From NCBI GenBank assembly GCA_023415845.1, contig JAEZJB010000363.1:1-6372 (forward strand): a stretch of DNA of 6,372 nucleotides. The letters are read 5' to 3'. The number at the start of each line of letters is the position of its first letter. The stretch's first letter is position 1. A model generated the notes under the pieces. The model had not been told where the DNA came from. It did not search any database and saw nothing but the letters and a program-made list of their open reading frames with translations. Positions 1-6,251 of this stretch are shown piece by piece. The DNA comes from Chloroflexota bacterium (lineage in GTDB: Bacteria > Chloroflexota > Chloroflexia > Thermomicrobiales > UBA6265). The translations under genes and the position numbers were made by a program.

Positions 1-2697
1 GAAGGCGCGGTAGGTGCCTCGGGCCTGGGCGCGAAACCACGGCCGGAAGCCGAACAGGATGACTCGTCCCTTTCCGTAGGTGACTTCAACCAGGGCGGCG
101 TGGCCGCGAATGCGATCGGCACCATTGAGCCACCCACTTAGGAGCGGTGAGGTTTGTGGATAGCGAGCGACGGTGGTGACTTCCGGGCCGGTGCCCTTGA
201 AGACACTGCTGTTGAGGAAGAGCACCGGAAGCTCGCGGGGCAATCCAAATGCCAGTGGATGCTGAGTGTCCAGAATGACCTGAAGCAGCGAGCCGGGACA
301 GGAGAAGTCCTCGGATGGAACCCCAGCAAGGACATTCTCGACCGGGAGAGCCAGCGCTTCGATGGCGAAGTCGGCAGATCGGTCGCAGGCAATCAGGGTG
401 CCGCCTTCGTCGACGAATTTGCGAAGAGCGGCGATGCCAACGGCTCCGAGACCACCGAGATAGGCGGAAGGGTTGGGGTCACCTTCGCGGTTCTTCTCCG
501 GCAATCCGGTTCGATATTCCTCGACACTCATCTCGGGAAGGATCAGGACATCCACCCGGCCGCGAAGGTTGCCCTGGCGAATATCGGGCGTGCCGAGTGA
601 CTCGTATTCCACACCAAACTCTTCGAGGATCCATCGGGCCCACCCCTCGTCGATGCAGGCCGTCCACGACTTGTAGAGACCGACGCGAACGGCGGACTGG
701 TGCCAGACCGGATCAACATCATCCTGGGGCGCAATGGTGACGGTTGCGCCCGAGGCGGCTGCTATCCGCTCAACCGTTTCGCGCGGGACCTCGCTTTGGC
801 TGACAAGGAGATCGCCGGTGCCCGGACCTGCCTGTTCGCGAGCGCGATAGAGAGGTGCTCCGGTGTGAAGCAGGTTGGTGAGGGCGACGACGACGGCATT
901 CGAGCGGGCATCGAATCGCCACCACCCGTCCGCACCATCACCTGATTGCACGCTACCGGTAACTTCGATGCGATCAACGACGAGTTCAAGGGCGAGGTCG
1001 TCCGCGAGGGGATGGTCGACCTGGTAGCAGGGAACTCCCATCTGGATGGGAAGCGTGTGACCCGAAATGTCGTACGGCGGTTTGAGAGGGCCGCCGGGGT
1101 GAGTGCGGAGGTCGGGATAACGCTGGACCTCCAGCAAGGTCTTGGCGAAGGCGCCAGCGGGCTGGTCGAGGCGAATGATCCAGGTGCCGGCAGGGTACCT
1201 CACACCGTCCGCCTCGATCTCGGCCTTGGCACGATGGATTTCGACCAGGCCACGCTGGAGCAGATCGAGAAGCTCGACGGTCGCACGGGGATCGGGTCCA
1301 TCGCTCGGGATGACGAAGGCGTAGGGCGCCTTCGTCCGGGCGGAGGTGCGGCGATTCAAGGCGTAGTAGTCGAGGAGCCATTGCCGCCGGTTACGCGCAA
1401 GATGCTCGAGAAAGGCCCGGGCGGCAACGAGGTCGTAGTTCACGATGTCACGGAGTGACCACTCGCCTGCTTCCCAGACCAGCGGCTGGTTCCACAGCCG
1501 GACTCGAGGATCGATGCCATAGTCGGCATTGAGGTCTGATTCCTTGAGGGTGACTGGCGTCGCAAGGCGAGCGCTGGCGGCTTCACTGAGGAGGTCGACA
1601 CTCCCGTGATAGTTGCCATAGGCAAGAGACGGCGAGTAGTTGTCGAAAATGGCGTTGGTGACGACTCCGGCCAAGCCGGCGGCGGTCATGCGTTGGGCAA
1701 TGTGCGATCCCAACGCAGCGAACCCCTGCTGGACTACCGGGTCCTGATTCGGATCGAGAGGGTCGATAAAGGGTGGCACCATGAATCGTGGCCCGAAGCG
1801 CCCCATCTGATGCATGTCAAAGACAGCCTGCGGGTGCTCGCGGTTGTGGAGATCCACATACACCCGAGTTTCACTTTGCGTTTGCATGAACCAGTCGCGG
1901 TTGTTGTCATGACCGACGTAGTGATGGTACAGCCAGGGCATATTCGTGCCCTCCCACTCTTCGCCCAGCGACTTGAGGTACCAGTCGGCGATCATGTCGG
2001 CGCCATCGGGGTTGTGGGCCGGGATCAGGACGGTGACTGCCTCGGAGAGAATCTGGAGCGAGTCGGGATCGGCAGCGGTCGCAAGTTCCCAGGCAAGCTG
2101 CATCGTCATGAGCAGAGAGCCGATTTCGTTCGAATGCTGGGCAGCCAGAACGAAGCCGACGGCGCGAGCTTCGTCGAACCAGGATACGGGAACCTCGGCG
2201 GACCGACTATCCCAGAGCCGCGCAAGCATCTCGCGGTTGCGCTCACGGGTTGCAGGCTTCAGGTTTTGGGGAGCAGATACATGGAGGACGAGATAGGGCA
2301 AGCCGTTGGCAGACTCGCCGGCAATTTCGACCTCAACTCGGTCGGACTCTTCGCCGAGGTATCGAACGTAGTCGACCACCTCACTCCACCGCGGCAACCA
2401 GCCGCTTTCACCCAGTTCGTGCCCGAACCACGCGGCGGGCGACTGGATCTCTGGCGCCACAAATCGACGACGGCGCCGGACCTGACCGCCGGCCATCGTC
2501 CCGCTCGCGGCCTCGACCCAGGCATCATCGAACAGCAAGACGCCGGCCGATGACTTGCTCGAAGCAGGAGGAAAGACCCCATCCGCCATTCTCGCCTTGA
2601 TCAGATAGGGCGAGACACCAAGGAGCCTGGCGACTTGCGCGGTGGTGCGATATTCGCTCAGATCTTCTCGCTTTGCTCGAGGCACGTGGACTTTCAC
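1..2697 (-). CDS. M14-family zinc carboxypeptidase with N-terminal helix-turn-helix (3' end cut by window edge)
   Basis: Open frame of about 899 codons running off the left edge; it was found by translating the reverse complement. Residues are numbered from the GTG at 2697. Residues 16-64 resemble a MerR/excisionase-type HTH (YRTTAQVARLLGVSP, then FPPA and LFDDAWVEAA). A linker with five consecutive arginines follows (74-78). The M14 domain follows: zinc ligands H188 and E191 in QHSNEIG, NPDG near 229-232, substrate-binding-type arginine R267 in GHDNNRDW, third zinc ligand H296 in DMHQMG, and catalytic-type glutamate E372 in LLSEAAS. About residues 660-899 resemble the class I amidotransferase-like C-terminal domain of large M14 proteins (VGLYKSW, DEGWARWILEEFG, KFVDEGGTLIA, FRPWFRAQARGTYRAF). 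The family usually ends soon after this last motif, so only a few codons are missing. Members hydrolyse peptides from the C-terminus; the substrate here is unknown. No signal peptide is visible, so the protein is probably cytoplasmic. The start is uncertain: GTG 2697 or GTG 2685 keep the HTH but have weak ribosome sites. ATG 2589 has AAGG five bases upstream but would cut the HTH in half. An in-frame TAG at 2719-2721 bounds the 5' end. Confidence 0.92.
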   Translation of the reverse strand, partial: MKVHVPRAKREDLSEYRTTAQVARLLGVSPYLIKARMADGVFPPASSKSSAGVLLFDDAWVEAASGTMAGGQVRRRRRFVAPEIQSPAAWFGHELGESGWLPRWSEVVDYVRYLGEESDRVEVEIAGESANGLPYLVLHVSAPQNLKPATRERNREMLARLWDSRSAEVPVSWFDEARAVGFVLAAQHSNEIGSLLMTMQLAWELATAADPDSLQILSEAVTVLIPAHNPDGADMIADWYLKSLGEEWEGTNMPWLYHHYVGHDNNRDWFMQTQSETRVYVDLHNREHPQAVFDMHQMGRFGPRFMVPPFIDPLDPNQDPVVQQGFAALGSHIAQRMTAAGLAGVVTNAIFDNYSPSLAYGNYHGSVDLLSEAASARLATPVTLKESDLNADYGIDPRVRLWNQPLVWEAGEWSLRDIVNYDLVAARAFLEHLARNRRQWLLDYYALNRRTSARTKAPYAFVIPSDGPDPRATVELLDLLQRGLVEIHRAKAEIEADGVRYPAGTWIIRLDQPAGAFAKTLLEVQRYPDLRTHPGGPLKPPYDISGHTLPIQMGVPCYQVDHPLADDLALELVVDRIEVTGSVQSGDGADGWWRFDARSNAVVVALTNLLHTGAPLYRAREQAGPGTGDLLVSQSEVPRETVERIAAASGATVTIAPQDDVDPVWHQSAVRVGLYKSWTACIDEGWARWILEEFGVEYESLGTPDIRQGNLRGRVDVLILPEMSVEEYRTGLPEKNREGDPNPSAYLGGLGAVGIAALRKFVDEGGTLIACDRSADFAIEALALPVENVLAGVPSEDFSCPGSLLQVILDTQHPLAFGLPRELPVLFLNSSVFKGTGPEVTTVARYPQTSPLLSGWLNGADRIRGHAALVEVTYGKGRVILFGFRPWFRAQARGTYRAF

Positions 2698-2934
2698 TTT
2701 CGCTGGGAGGGGCGGGTGCTACAAGGCCCGGAAAAGCGCCCGGGCCAACAGAGAGGACGGACAACAGCCGCTTGCGAACCGGATGGGTGACTTCATGCTC
2801 AATCGCAGCAGGAACGCCCGTACAAGGCACTTCCGAAATTCACCTGCTCACGCACATTCCAATCAAGACGTCGGCTATGCGCCAAGATGACCATCGTTGC
2901 GGGCGATATCACCAGCACAGCGAGCCGGAGATCG
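2698..2934. other. Intergenic gap between the M14 peptidase and cdd
   Basis: This 237-base gap lies between two minus-strand genes. It has no convincing gene: the short plus-strand frames crossing it are low-complexity, arginine- and serine-rich, and lack family motifs. Apart from the hairpin at 2725-2746 I see no clear promoter; a TTGATT followed 18 bases later by TGAATT on the minus strand is too weak to call. The spacing is large enough that the peptidase may have its own promoter, but this is not shown. Confidence 0.5.
2725..2746 (-). terminator. Perfect 7-bp GC hairpin, possible weak terminator or leader structure
   Basis: GGCCCGG and CCGGGCC form a perfect seven-base-pair stem around an eight-base loop. 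Read on the minus strand the stem is followed only by TTGTAG, not a long U run, so it is a poor intrinsic terminator. It lies about 190 bases after the cdd stop and 28 bases before the GTG at 2697. It could end part of the cdd transcript or be a structure in the leader of the peptidase mRNA. Confidence 0.4.
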
Positions 2935-3366
2935 TCAGGTTGAACTCGGCTCGAGATCGCGCGGCCCGAACGCCTCGGGAAGGAGGGCGTCGAGGGTAGT
3001 GACAAGCGGCCCCTCGACACCATCGAGGATGACTGTCATGGGATCGGCCGAGGGTTTGAACTCGTTGAGTACCTGGCGACAACCGCCACAGGGTGAAGCG
3101 CGAAATGCGCGGGGGGCCGAGACCGCCACGGCGACGATGGTGCGCACGCCATTGGCGGCAGCTGTATTGACCGCCACACGCTCAGCGCAGGTGCCCAGCG
3201 GATAGGACGCGTTTTCGATGTTCGCCCCCCGGACCAGGTTGCCGTCACTGGTCATGACGCAGGCCCCGACCGGGAACCGCGAGTAGGGCGCGTAGGCATT
3301 TTCTGCCGCCGCACGGGCTTCGGCCAGCATGCGTTCGATTGTGTCTGCGTCAAGGTTCTGCGTCAT
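2935..3366 (-). CDS. cdd: Cytidine deaminase
   Basis: A 143-residue protein with the length and motifs of the small homotetrameric cytidine deaminases, which convert cytidine and deoxycytidine to uridine and deoxyuridine in cytoplasmic pyrimidine salvage. The substrate-binding stretch GANIENASYP (48-57) is followed by the catalytic TCAERVA, in which C60 is a zinc ligand and E62 the proton-shuttling glutamate. C93 and C96 in PCGGCRQVL supply the other two zinc cysteines. The N-terminal helix and AYAPYSRFPVGA (24-35) are also typical, as is LLPEAFGP near the C-terminus. The ATG start is supported by GGAAGGAA five bases upstream. All key residues are intact. It is divergent from the plus-strand gene at 3514 and on the same strand as the peptidase downstream. 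Confidence 0.97.
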   Translation of the reverse strand: MTQNLDADTIERMLAEARAAAENAYAPYSRFPVGACVMTSDGNLVRGANIENASYPLGTCAERVAVNTAAANGVRTIVAVAVSAPRAFRASPCGGCRQVLNEFKPSADPMTVILDGVEGPLVTTLDALLPEAFGPRDLEPSST

Positions 3367-3371
3367 ACCCG

Positions 3372-3379
3372 TTCCTTCC
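3372..3379 (-). promoter_or_regulatory. Ribosome binding site of cdd
   Basis: On the minus strand this reads GGAAGGAA, five bases before the ATG, and supports that ATG as the start of cdd. Confidence 0.7.
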
Positions 3380-3502
3380 GATGGAATGCAGCCGCACGTC
3401 CTGCTTCACTGGTATTCTGCACGTCGCGAATGTCGTGCGTCATGTCGCGGGGAACGTGTAGGCTATACGCCATCTCGCCGCGTTCAGGCGCCTGGCTCAT
3501 TT
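3380..3502. promoter_or_regulatory. Divergent intergenic region between cdd and the acidic-protein gene
   Basis: The 147-base gap between two divergent genes should hold both promoters. For the plus-strand gene, TAGGCTATAC around 3459-3468 is the most -10-like stretch, but no good -35 lies upstream. For cdd, CAGAAT with ATGACG 18 bases upstream is a weak match. ATGTCG occurs at 3430-3435 and again at 3442-3447, and GTCGCG at 3423-3428 and 3444-3449, which is 21 bases or two helical turns apart. These repeats could be a regulator site, but they are short in GC-rich DNA. Confidence 0.3.
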
Positions 3503-3513
3503 GAGGTTGCATC

Positions 3514-4242
3514 ATGTCAGAGGAAATCGGAAAAGACACGTTGCTGGACACGGCCAATGATCCGATGCGACTGGTGGCGGCAACGTTTCTGGGTGAGGTG
3601 CTGGGCATCGAGGACGCCGACTTGCTGGCGAGTGACCTCTCCGCGATCAAGCGGGATGCCAACGCCTCCATCTATACCATCCAACTTGACTCCTCAGTCG
3701 GCCCGGCGGCGTTTCTGGTGTATGCCTACCTGCTGCACGAGCGAGGCGGGGACGGGCACACCGGCCAGGAATTGTTCGAGAACGGATTGGCGACCCTGCA
3801 GCAGGCGGCGGCACGATCAACGCCGGGTCCGCGGGCTGTGGCGCATGCAGAGGATGGCACGTATGGATTCATTCTGGCGACGACGCCGGGAACCTATCGT
3901 GCATTGACGGGAGAGGCGCCACCGGCCGAGCTGGAGGCGACGCCAGCGGACCTGCTGCCAGTGGATGACGCCGCCAGGATTCGGTCGGAACTCGCGCAGG
4001 AACTGCTTGCCTCCCTGAAGCAGGCGAATCAGCAAGCGACAGACTGGCTCAAGGCGATCCGTGCCGTTTCGGCGGACGACGATAGTGCCGCAGATCTCCT
4101 GGCATTTACCGCCGACGAGACCGAACTGGCGCTCTACCTGCTTGACGACAACTCCATCGGTTCCCTGCTGACTGCGCTTAACCTGCTCGTGACGAGCGCG
4201 CAACAGGGGGCATCGGCCGTGATTGCCGACAGCGACGCCTAA
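3514..4242 (+). CDS. Hypothetical acidic protein, 242 residues, family not recognised
   Basis: I do not recognise this protein. It is the only complete plus-strand gene. GAGG lies seven bases before the ATG, which supports the start. By hand count it has about 38 acidic and about 13 basic residues, no cysteine and a single tryptophan (W178). No signal peptide or membrane helix is apparent, so it is probably a soluble cytoplasmic protein with a low isoelectric point. Residues 1-100 look mostly helical, with a short hydrophobic stretch (AAFLVYAYLLHE, 65-76). A proline- and alanine-rich linker occupies about 134-150. Residues 151-236 look like a second helical region with leucine-rich stretches (LAQELLASLKQAN, then ETELALYLL). 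It is divergent from cdd and its stop overlaps the stop of the convergent deoxyribosyltransferase-like gene by four bases. The sequence gives no basis for a function. Confidence 0.8.
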   Translation: MSEEIGKDTLLDTANDPMRLVAATFLGEVLGIEDADLLASDLSAIKRDANASIYTIQLDSSVGPAAFLVYAYLLHERGGDGHTGQELFENGLATLQQAAARSTPGPRAVAHAEDGTYGFILATTPGTYRALTGEAPPAELEATPADLLPVDDAARIRSELAQELLASLKQANQQATDWLKAIRAVSADDDSAADLLAFTADETELALYLLDDNSIGSLLTALNLLVTSAQQGASAVIADSDA

Positions 4243-4733
4243 GCGCCGCCGGCCTCAAAGCGGCTCCGGATTGCCTTCAACGCGTCGATGAGTTCGGCTT
4301 CGGTGTGGACGACGCCAAGTGATCGCTGGAGCCCACCAACCACAAATGCGTTGATGTGAAGCGCCTGATTGTCGACACCGGTTCGTGACGGGTCGGGAAG
4401 CTGGCGGAGGCGAATGTCGGTTGCGAGCCCGAGCACCCCAAGCCAGCGTGAAGGGTCCACCCGGGTACTGAGGCAATCCATATAGCCTGCCTCCCAATTG
4501 GTCCCCGAGTCCTCACTCACCTGCATCACATACACGTGAGCCCACTCCAACGCCTCAATATCGGCGTCGTAGATCTTGCGGGCGGTGATGTCGGTGCGAG
4601 TCTTGTCGTTGATGGGCTCGCTCTCGTTTGGACAATAGACCTCAAATCCATGCGCTCGCAGCTCGGCCGCAAGCCAGAGGTTGTAGCGGACCTCAGCGGC
4701 CACGAACATGGGACCTCCAAGATAGACGTTCAC
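4239..4733 (-). CDS. Nucleoside 2-deoxyribosyltransferase-like protein
   Basis: A 164-residue protein of the nucleoside 2-deoxyribosyltransferase fold, whose members transfer or hydrolyse the (deoxy)ribosyl group of nucleosides or nucleotides through a glutamate nucleophile. The N-terminal strand and phosphate or sugar loop are MNVYLGGPMFVAAE (1-14). IYDADIEAL (54-62) carries D58, and SEDSGTNWEAGYM (73-85) carries D75, the GT pair and the likely nucleophile E81. The C-terminal helices INAFVVGGLQRSLG also fit the family. Substrate cannot be told from sequence: base exchange, a nucleotide N-hydrolase (DNPH1-like) or a signalling role are all open. It is last in the operon. Its GTG start shares four bases (GTGA on the coding strand) with the stop of the hotdog gene and has a consensus ribosome site seven bases upstream, so it is probably translationally coupled. 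Its stop overlaps that of the convergent acidic-protein gene. Confidence 0.88.
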   Translation of the reverse strand: MNVYLGGPMFVAAEVRYNLWLAAELRAHGFEVYCPNESEPINDKTRTDITARKIYDADIEALEWAHVYVMQVSEDSGTNWEAGYMDCLSTRVDPSRWLGVLGLATDIRLRQLPDPSRTGVDNQALHINAFVVGGLQRSLGVVHTEAELIDALKAIRSRFEAGGA

Positions 4734-5227
4734 GGCGTCTCCTCCTGGCGAACGATGCCGCCATACCGCTGCTGCCAGGTGGCCGCCTGAGACTCGGGAA
4801 CGCGCATGAAGCGGGCGGTGCCCTCCGCCAGGAGCTGGTTGTCGGCCTCGCGCCGGATTTCGCCGACAAGGTCAAGGACCCGGCCCCGGTCCTGCGCCAC
4901 CCAGCCTCGCGCGACAAGTGGCACGCCAACCTCAACGGGCCGGCGATAGCGGGTGGTGAGCTCGGCGGTGACCGCCCAGATTCCATTGCGATAGAGCGAC
5001 CAGGCCATGACCTCGTCGAGGATGGTGGAAATGATTCCGCCGTGGACCATGCCCGTGTATCCCTCGGCATGCAGGGGAGGCGTGAAGTATGTGATCACCC
5101 CATCGCCCTGCGGGTCAGGCAGGAGGGCGAGATGAAGCCCGTGGAGGTTGAGCTTGCCGCAGCCGAAGCAATTGTGGTCGTTGACGTCGGGGCGCAGATT
5201 GAGCGGAAGCCCCACTTCTTCAGTCAT
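4730..5227 (-). CDS. PaaI-like hotdog-fold thioesterase
   Basis: A 165-residue single hotdog domain of the PaaI/4HBT type, which hydrolyses acyl-CoA or other acyl thioesters in the cytoplasm. The N-terminus carries NCFGCGKLNLHGL (19-31), a CxxC-containing motif common in one branch of these proteins. The hotdog helix bears the signature GMVHGGIISTILDEVMAW (59-76), in which H62-G63-G64 and the acidic pair D71/E72 match the usual active-site region. Strands such as TAELTTRYRRPVEVG (87-101) and the AEGTARFM ending (134-141) complete the fold. The frame is open further upstream to an ATG at 5365, but that extension lies inside the sirtuin gene and has no family resemblance. The ATG at 5227 gives the normal length and overlaps the sirtuin stop by eight bases. 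The exact substrate is unknown; pairing with a deacylase hints at acyl metabolism but does not show it. Confidence 0.9.
   Translation of the reverse strand: MTEEVGLPLNLRPDVNDHNCFGCGKLNLHGLHLALLPDPQGDGVITYFTPPLHAEGYTGMVHGGIISTILDEVMAWSLYRNGIWAVTAELTTRYRRPVEVGVPLVARGWVAQDRGRVLDLVGEIRREADNQLLAEGTARFMRVPESQAATWQQRYGGIVRQEETP
4741..4746 (-). promoter_or_regulatory. Strong ribosome binding site of the deoxyribosyltransferase-like gene
   Basis: On the minus strand this is a perfect AGGAGG, seven bases before the GTG at 4733 and inside the 3' end of the hotdog gene. It decides the non-ATG start and implies efficient translation of the last gene of the operon. Confidence 0.8.
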
Positions 5228-6041
5228 TCTCGGTGAATCCCTGATCTTTCCGGATACGGGCGACGATGCCAGACAGTGCCTCCCCAGCACCGCCTCGCAC
5301 GACAACGTCGGCGATTCCGTCGAGCGGAGTCGGCGACTGGTTGATGATAATGAGCCGAGCGCCACGTTCGTGAGCGATCACCGGCAGGCGAGCGGCGGGA
5401 TTGACCACGAGCGAACTGCCGACCACGAGCATGAGATCCGAGACCTGTGACACAGCCGTGGCCATGCGAAGGGCCTGTTGGGGAAGCGCCTCGCCAAAGA
5501 GGATGGTGCCGGTGCGGAGGACTCCACCACAGACCTCGCAGCGTGGATCGACCTCGCCGGCATCGAGGCGGCGCTGGATATCCTGGCCGTCCCAGATTCG
5601 CCCGCAGTCAACGCAGCGAACCGTGTGGGTGGTGCCGTGCAGCTCGATGACGCGCTCGGGATCATTCCCGGCCTTCTGATGGAGGCCGTCAATATTTTGG
5701 GTGATGACGGCGAGGAGAAACCCCATCGCTTCAAGCTCGGCAATGGCAAGGTGACCGGCGTTCGGCATGCGCGCCAGCATCTCGGGGTAGCGTTGGCGCC
5801 GGTTCTGCCAATCGACGAGCCGAGACGCTTCATCGGTGCGGATGGTATCGATGTGCGGAATCGCCTGACGCGCCCAGACGCCGTTAGGGCCCCGATAATC
5901 GGGAATCCCCGACTCGGTGCTGATGCCCGCCCCGGTGAAGACGACGAGGCGTTCGCTCGATTCGATCATCGAGGCCACCAGGTCGAGCTTGGCGGGGGTG
6001 ATCGCCATCAGTTCCGAATCGGATTGCACAAATTCTTCCAC
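5220..6041 (-). CDS. Sirtuin, NAD-dependent protein deacylase (Sir2/CobB family)
   Basis: A 273-residue complete Sir2 protein that uses NAD+ to remove acyl groups from lysine side chains, releasing nicotinamide and O-acyl-ADP-ribose. Visible motifs in order are FTGAGISTESGIPDYRGP (35-52), TQNIDGLHQKAG (114-125), the catalytic ELHG with H135, four zinc cysteines C143, C146, C168 and C171, LFGEALP (181-187), VVGSSLVVNPAARLP (207-220) and INQSPTP (233-239). GIPDYRG has Tyr where many sirtuins have Phe. In the cofactor-loop region WQNRR (78-82) seems to align with the E. coli CobB YNARR segment, so W78 would replace a tyrosine linked to desuccinylase activity while R81 is kept; acyl preference is therefore open. 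The start chosen is GTG at 6041; the ATG at 6008 (MAITPAKLDLVA) with GGAA nearby is an equally reasonable start giving 262 residues. It is first of three overlapping genes. Confidence 0.96.
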   Translation of the reverse strand: MEEFVQSDSELMAITPAKLDLVASMIESSERLVVFTGAGISTESGIPDYRGPNGVWARQAIPHIDTIRTDEASRLVDWQNRRQRYPEMLARMPNAGHLAIAELEAMGFLLAVITQNIDGLHQKAGNDPERVIELHGTTHTVRCVDCGRIWDGQDIQRRLDAGEVDPRCEVCGGVLRTGTILFGEALPQQALRMATAVSQVSDLMLVVGSSLVVNPAARLPVIAHERGARLIIINQSPTPLDGIADVVVRGGAGEALSGIVARIRKDQGFTEND

Positions 6042-6054
6042 GCGGTAGTGATCC

Positions 6055-6101
6055 CGTCATGACGGTGCCCCACATTGGACACGTCCAGTCATTGTGATGA
6101 C
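6055..6101. promoter_or_regulatory. Cluster of palindromes upstream of the sirtuin operon
   Basis: CGTCATGACG at 6055-6064 is a perfect ten-base palindrome that ends 14 bases before the sirtuin GTG. TGGAC-AC-GTCCA at 6076-6087 and GTCAT-TGTG-ATGAC at 6088-6101 are two directly adjacent inverted repeats with perfect five-base arms. TGATGAC occurs at 6095-6101 and again at 6109-6115. The cluster looks like operator DNA or a leader RNA structure, but no regulator is identified and arms this short can arise by chance. Confidence 0.35.
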
Positions 6102-6185
6102 ATGCGACTGATGACGCACCCGGCAGGTGGTTAGGACGTGCGGCGAGCGCATGGTAGCCATACAGAGGCTCGTCGCAGAAACCAT
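6057..6185 (-). CDS. Possible 42-residue leader ORF upstream of the sirtuin
   Basis: A short minus-strand frame starts at ATG 6183-6185, with the very good ribosome site GGAGGGGAG at 6191-6199 and a five-base spacer. Its TGA lies 15 bases before the sirtuin GTG, within the perfect palindrome. The predicted peptide begins MVSATSLCMATMRSPHV, has three cysteines and matches nothing I know. It could be a leader peptide for the sirtuin operon or chance coding next to a purine run. The ribosome site is the main evidence; composition does not help at this length. Confidence 0.3.
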   Translation of the reverse strand: MVSATSLCMATMRSPHVLTTCRVRHQSHVITMTGRVQCGAPS

Positions 6186-6251
6186 GCCGTCTCCCCTCCA
6201 ATGCTCCTGGCCGAGAGCACATATTGACCCGATGAGTTTACCGCGATCCCC

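Noticed and set aside
946..1458. Plus-strand open frame of 170 codons
   Set aside because: Antisense shadow of the same peptidase gene, in the same codon register as the 315-codon shadow, with no recognisable domain.
1606..2553. Long plus-strand open frame of 315 codons
   Set aside because: It lies antisense to the M14 peptidase core. Its protein has no family motifs, while the minus strand carries the HSNE, NNRDW, DMHQM and SEAAS motifs in one continuous frame. It is a GC-driven shadow.
2525..2999. Short frames in the gap between the peptidase and cdd (minus 2525-2830, plus 2642-2890 and 2673-2999)
   Set aside because: Low-complexity, arginine/serine/proline-rich translations without motifs. 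The first overlaps the HTH region of the peptidase in another frame.
4628..5236. Plus-strand open frame of 202 codons
   Set aside because: Antisense to the hotdog thioesterase. It shows no domain, while the minus strand has the HGG hotdog signature.
5228..5365. N-terminal extension of the hotdog gene to an ATG at 5365
   Set aside because: The extra 46 residues are serine- and arginine-rich, overlap the sirtuin coding region and do not belong to the hotdog fold. The ATG at 5227 gives the normal length and coupling.
4239..6041. Sir2-based antiphage defence system
   Set aside because: The sirtuin has the full deacylase motif set and a zinc site, and no partner such as a TIR, Argonaute or helicase protein is present. 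The operon looks metabolic.
5478..6062. Plus-strand open frame of 194 codons
   Set aside because: Fully antisense to the sirtuin, whose complete set of catalytic and zinc motifs settles the coding strand.
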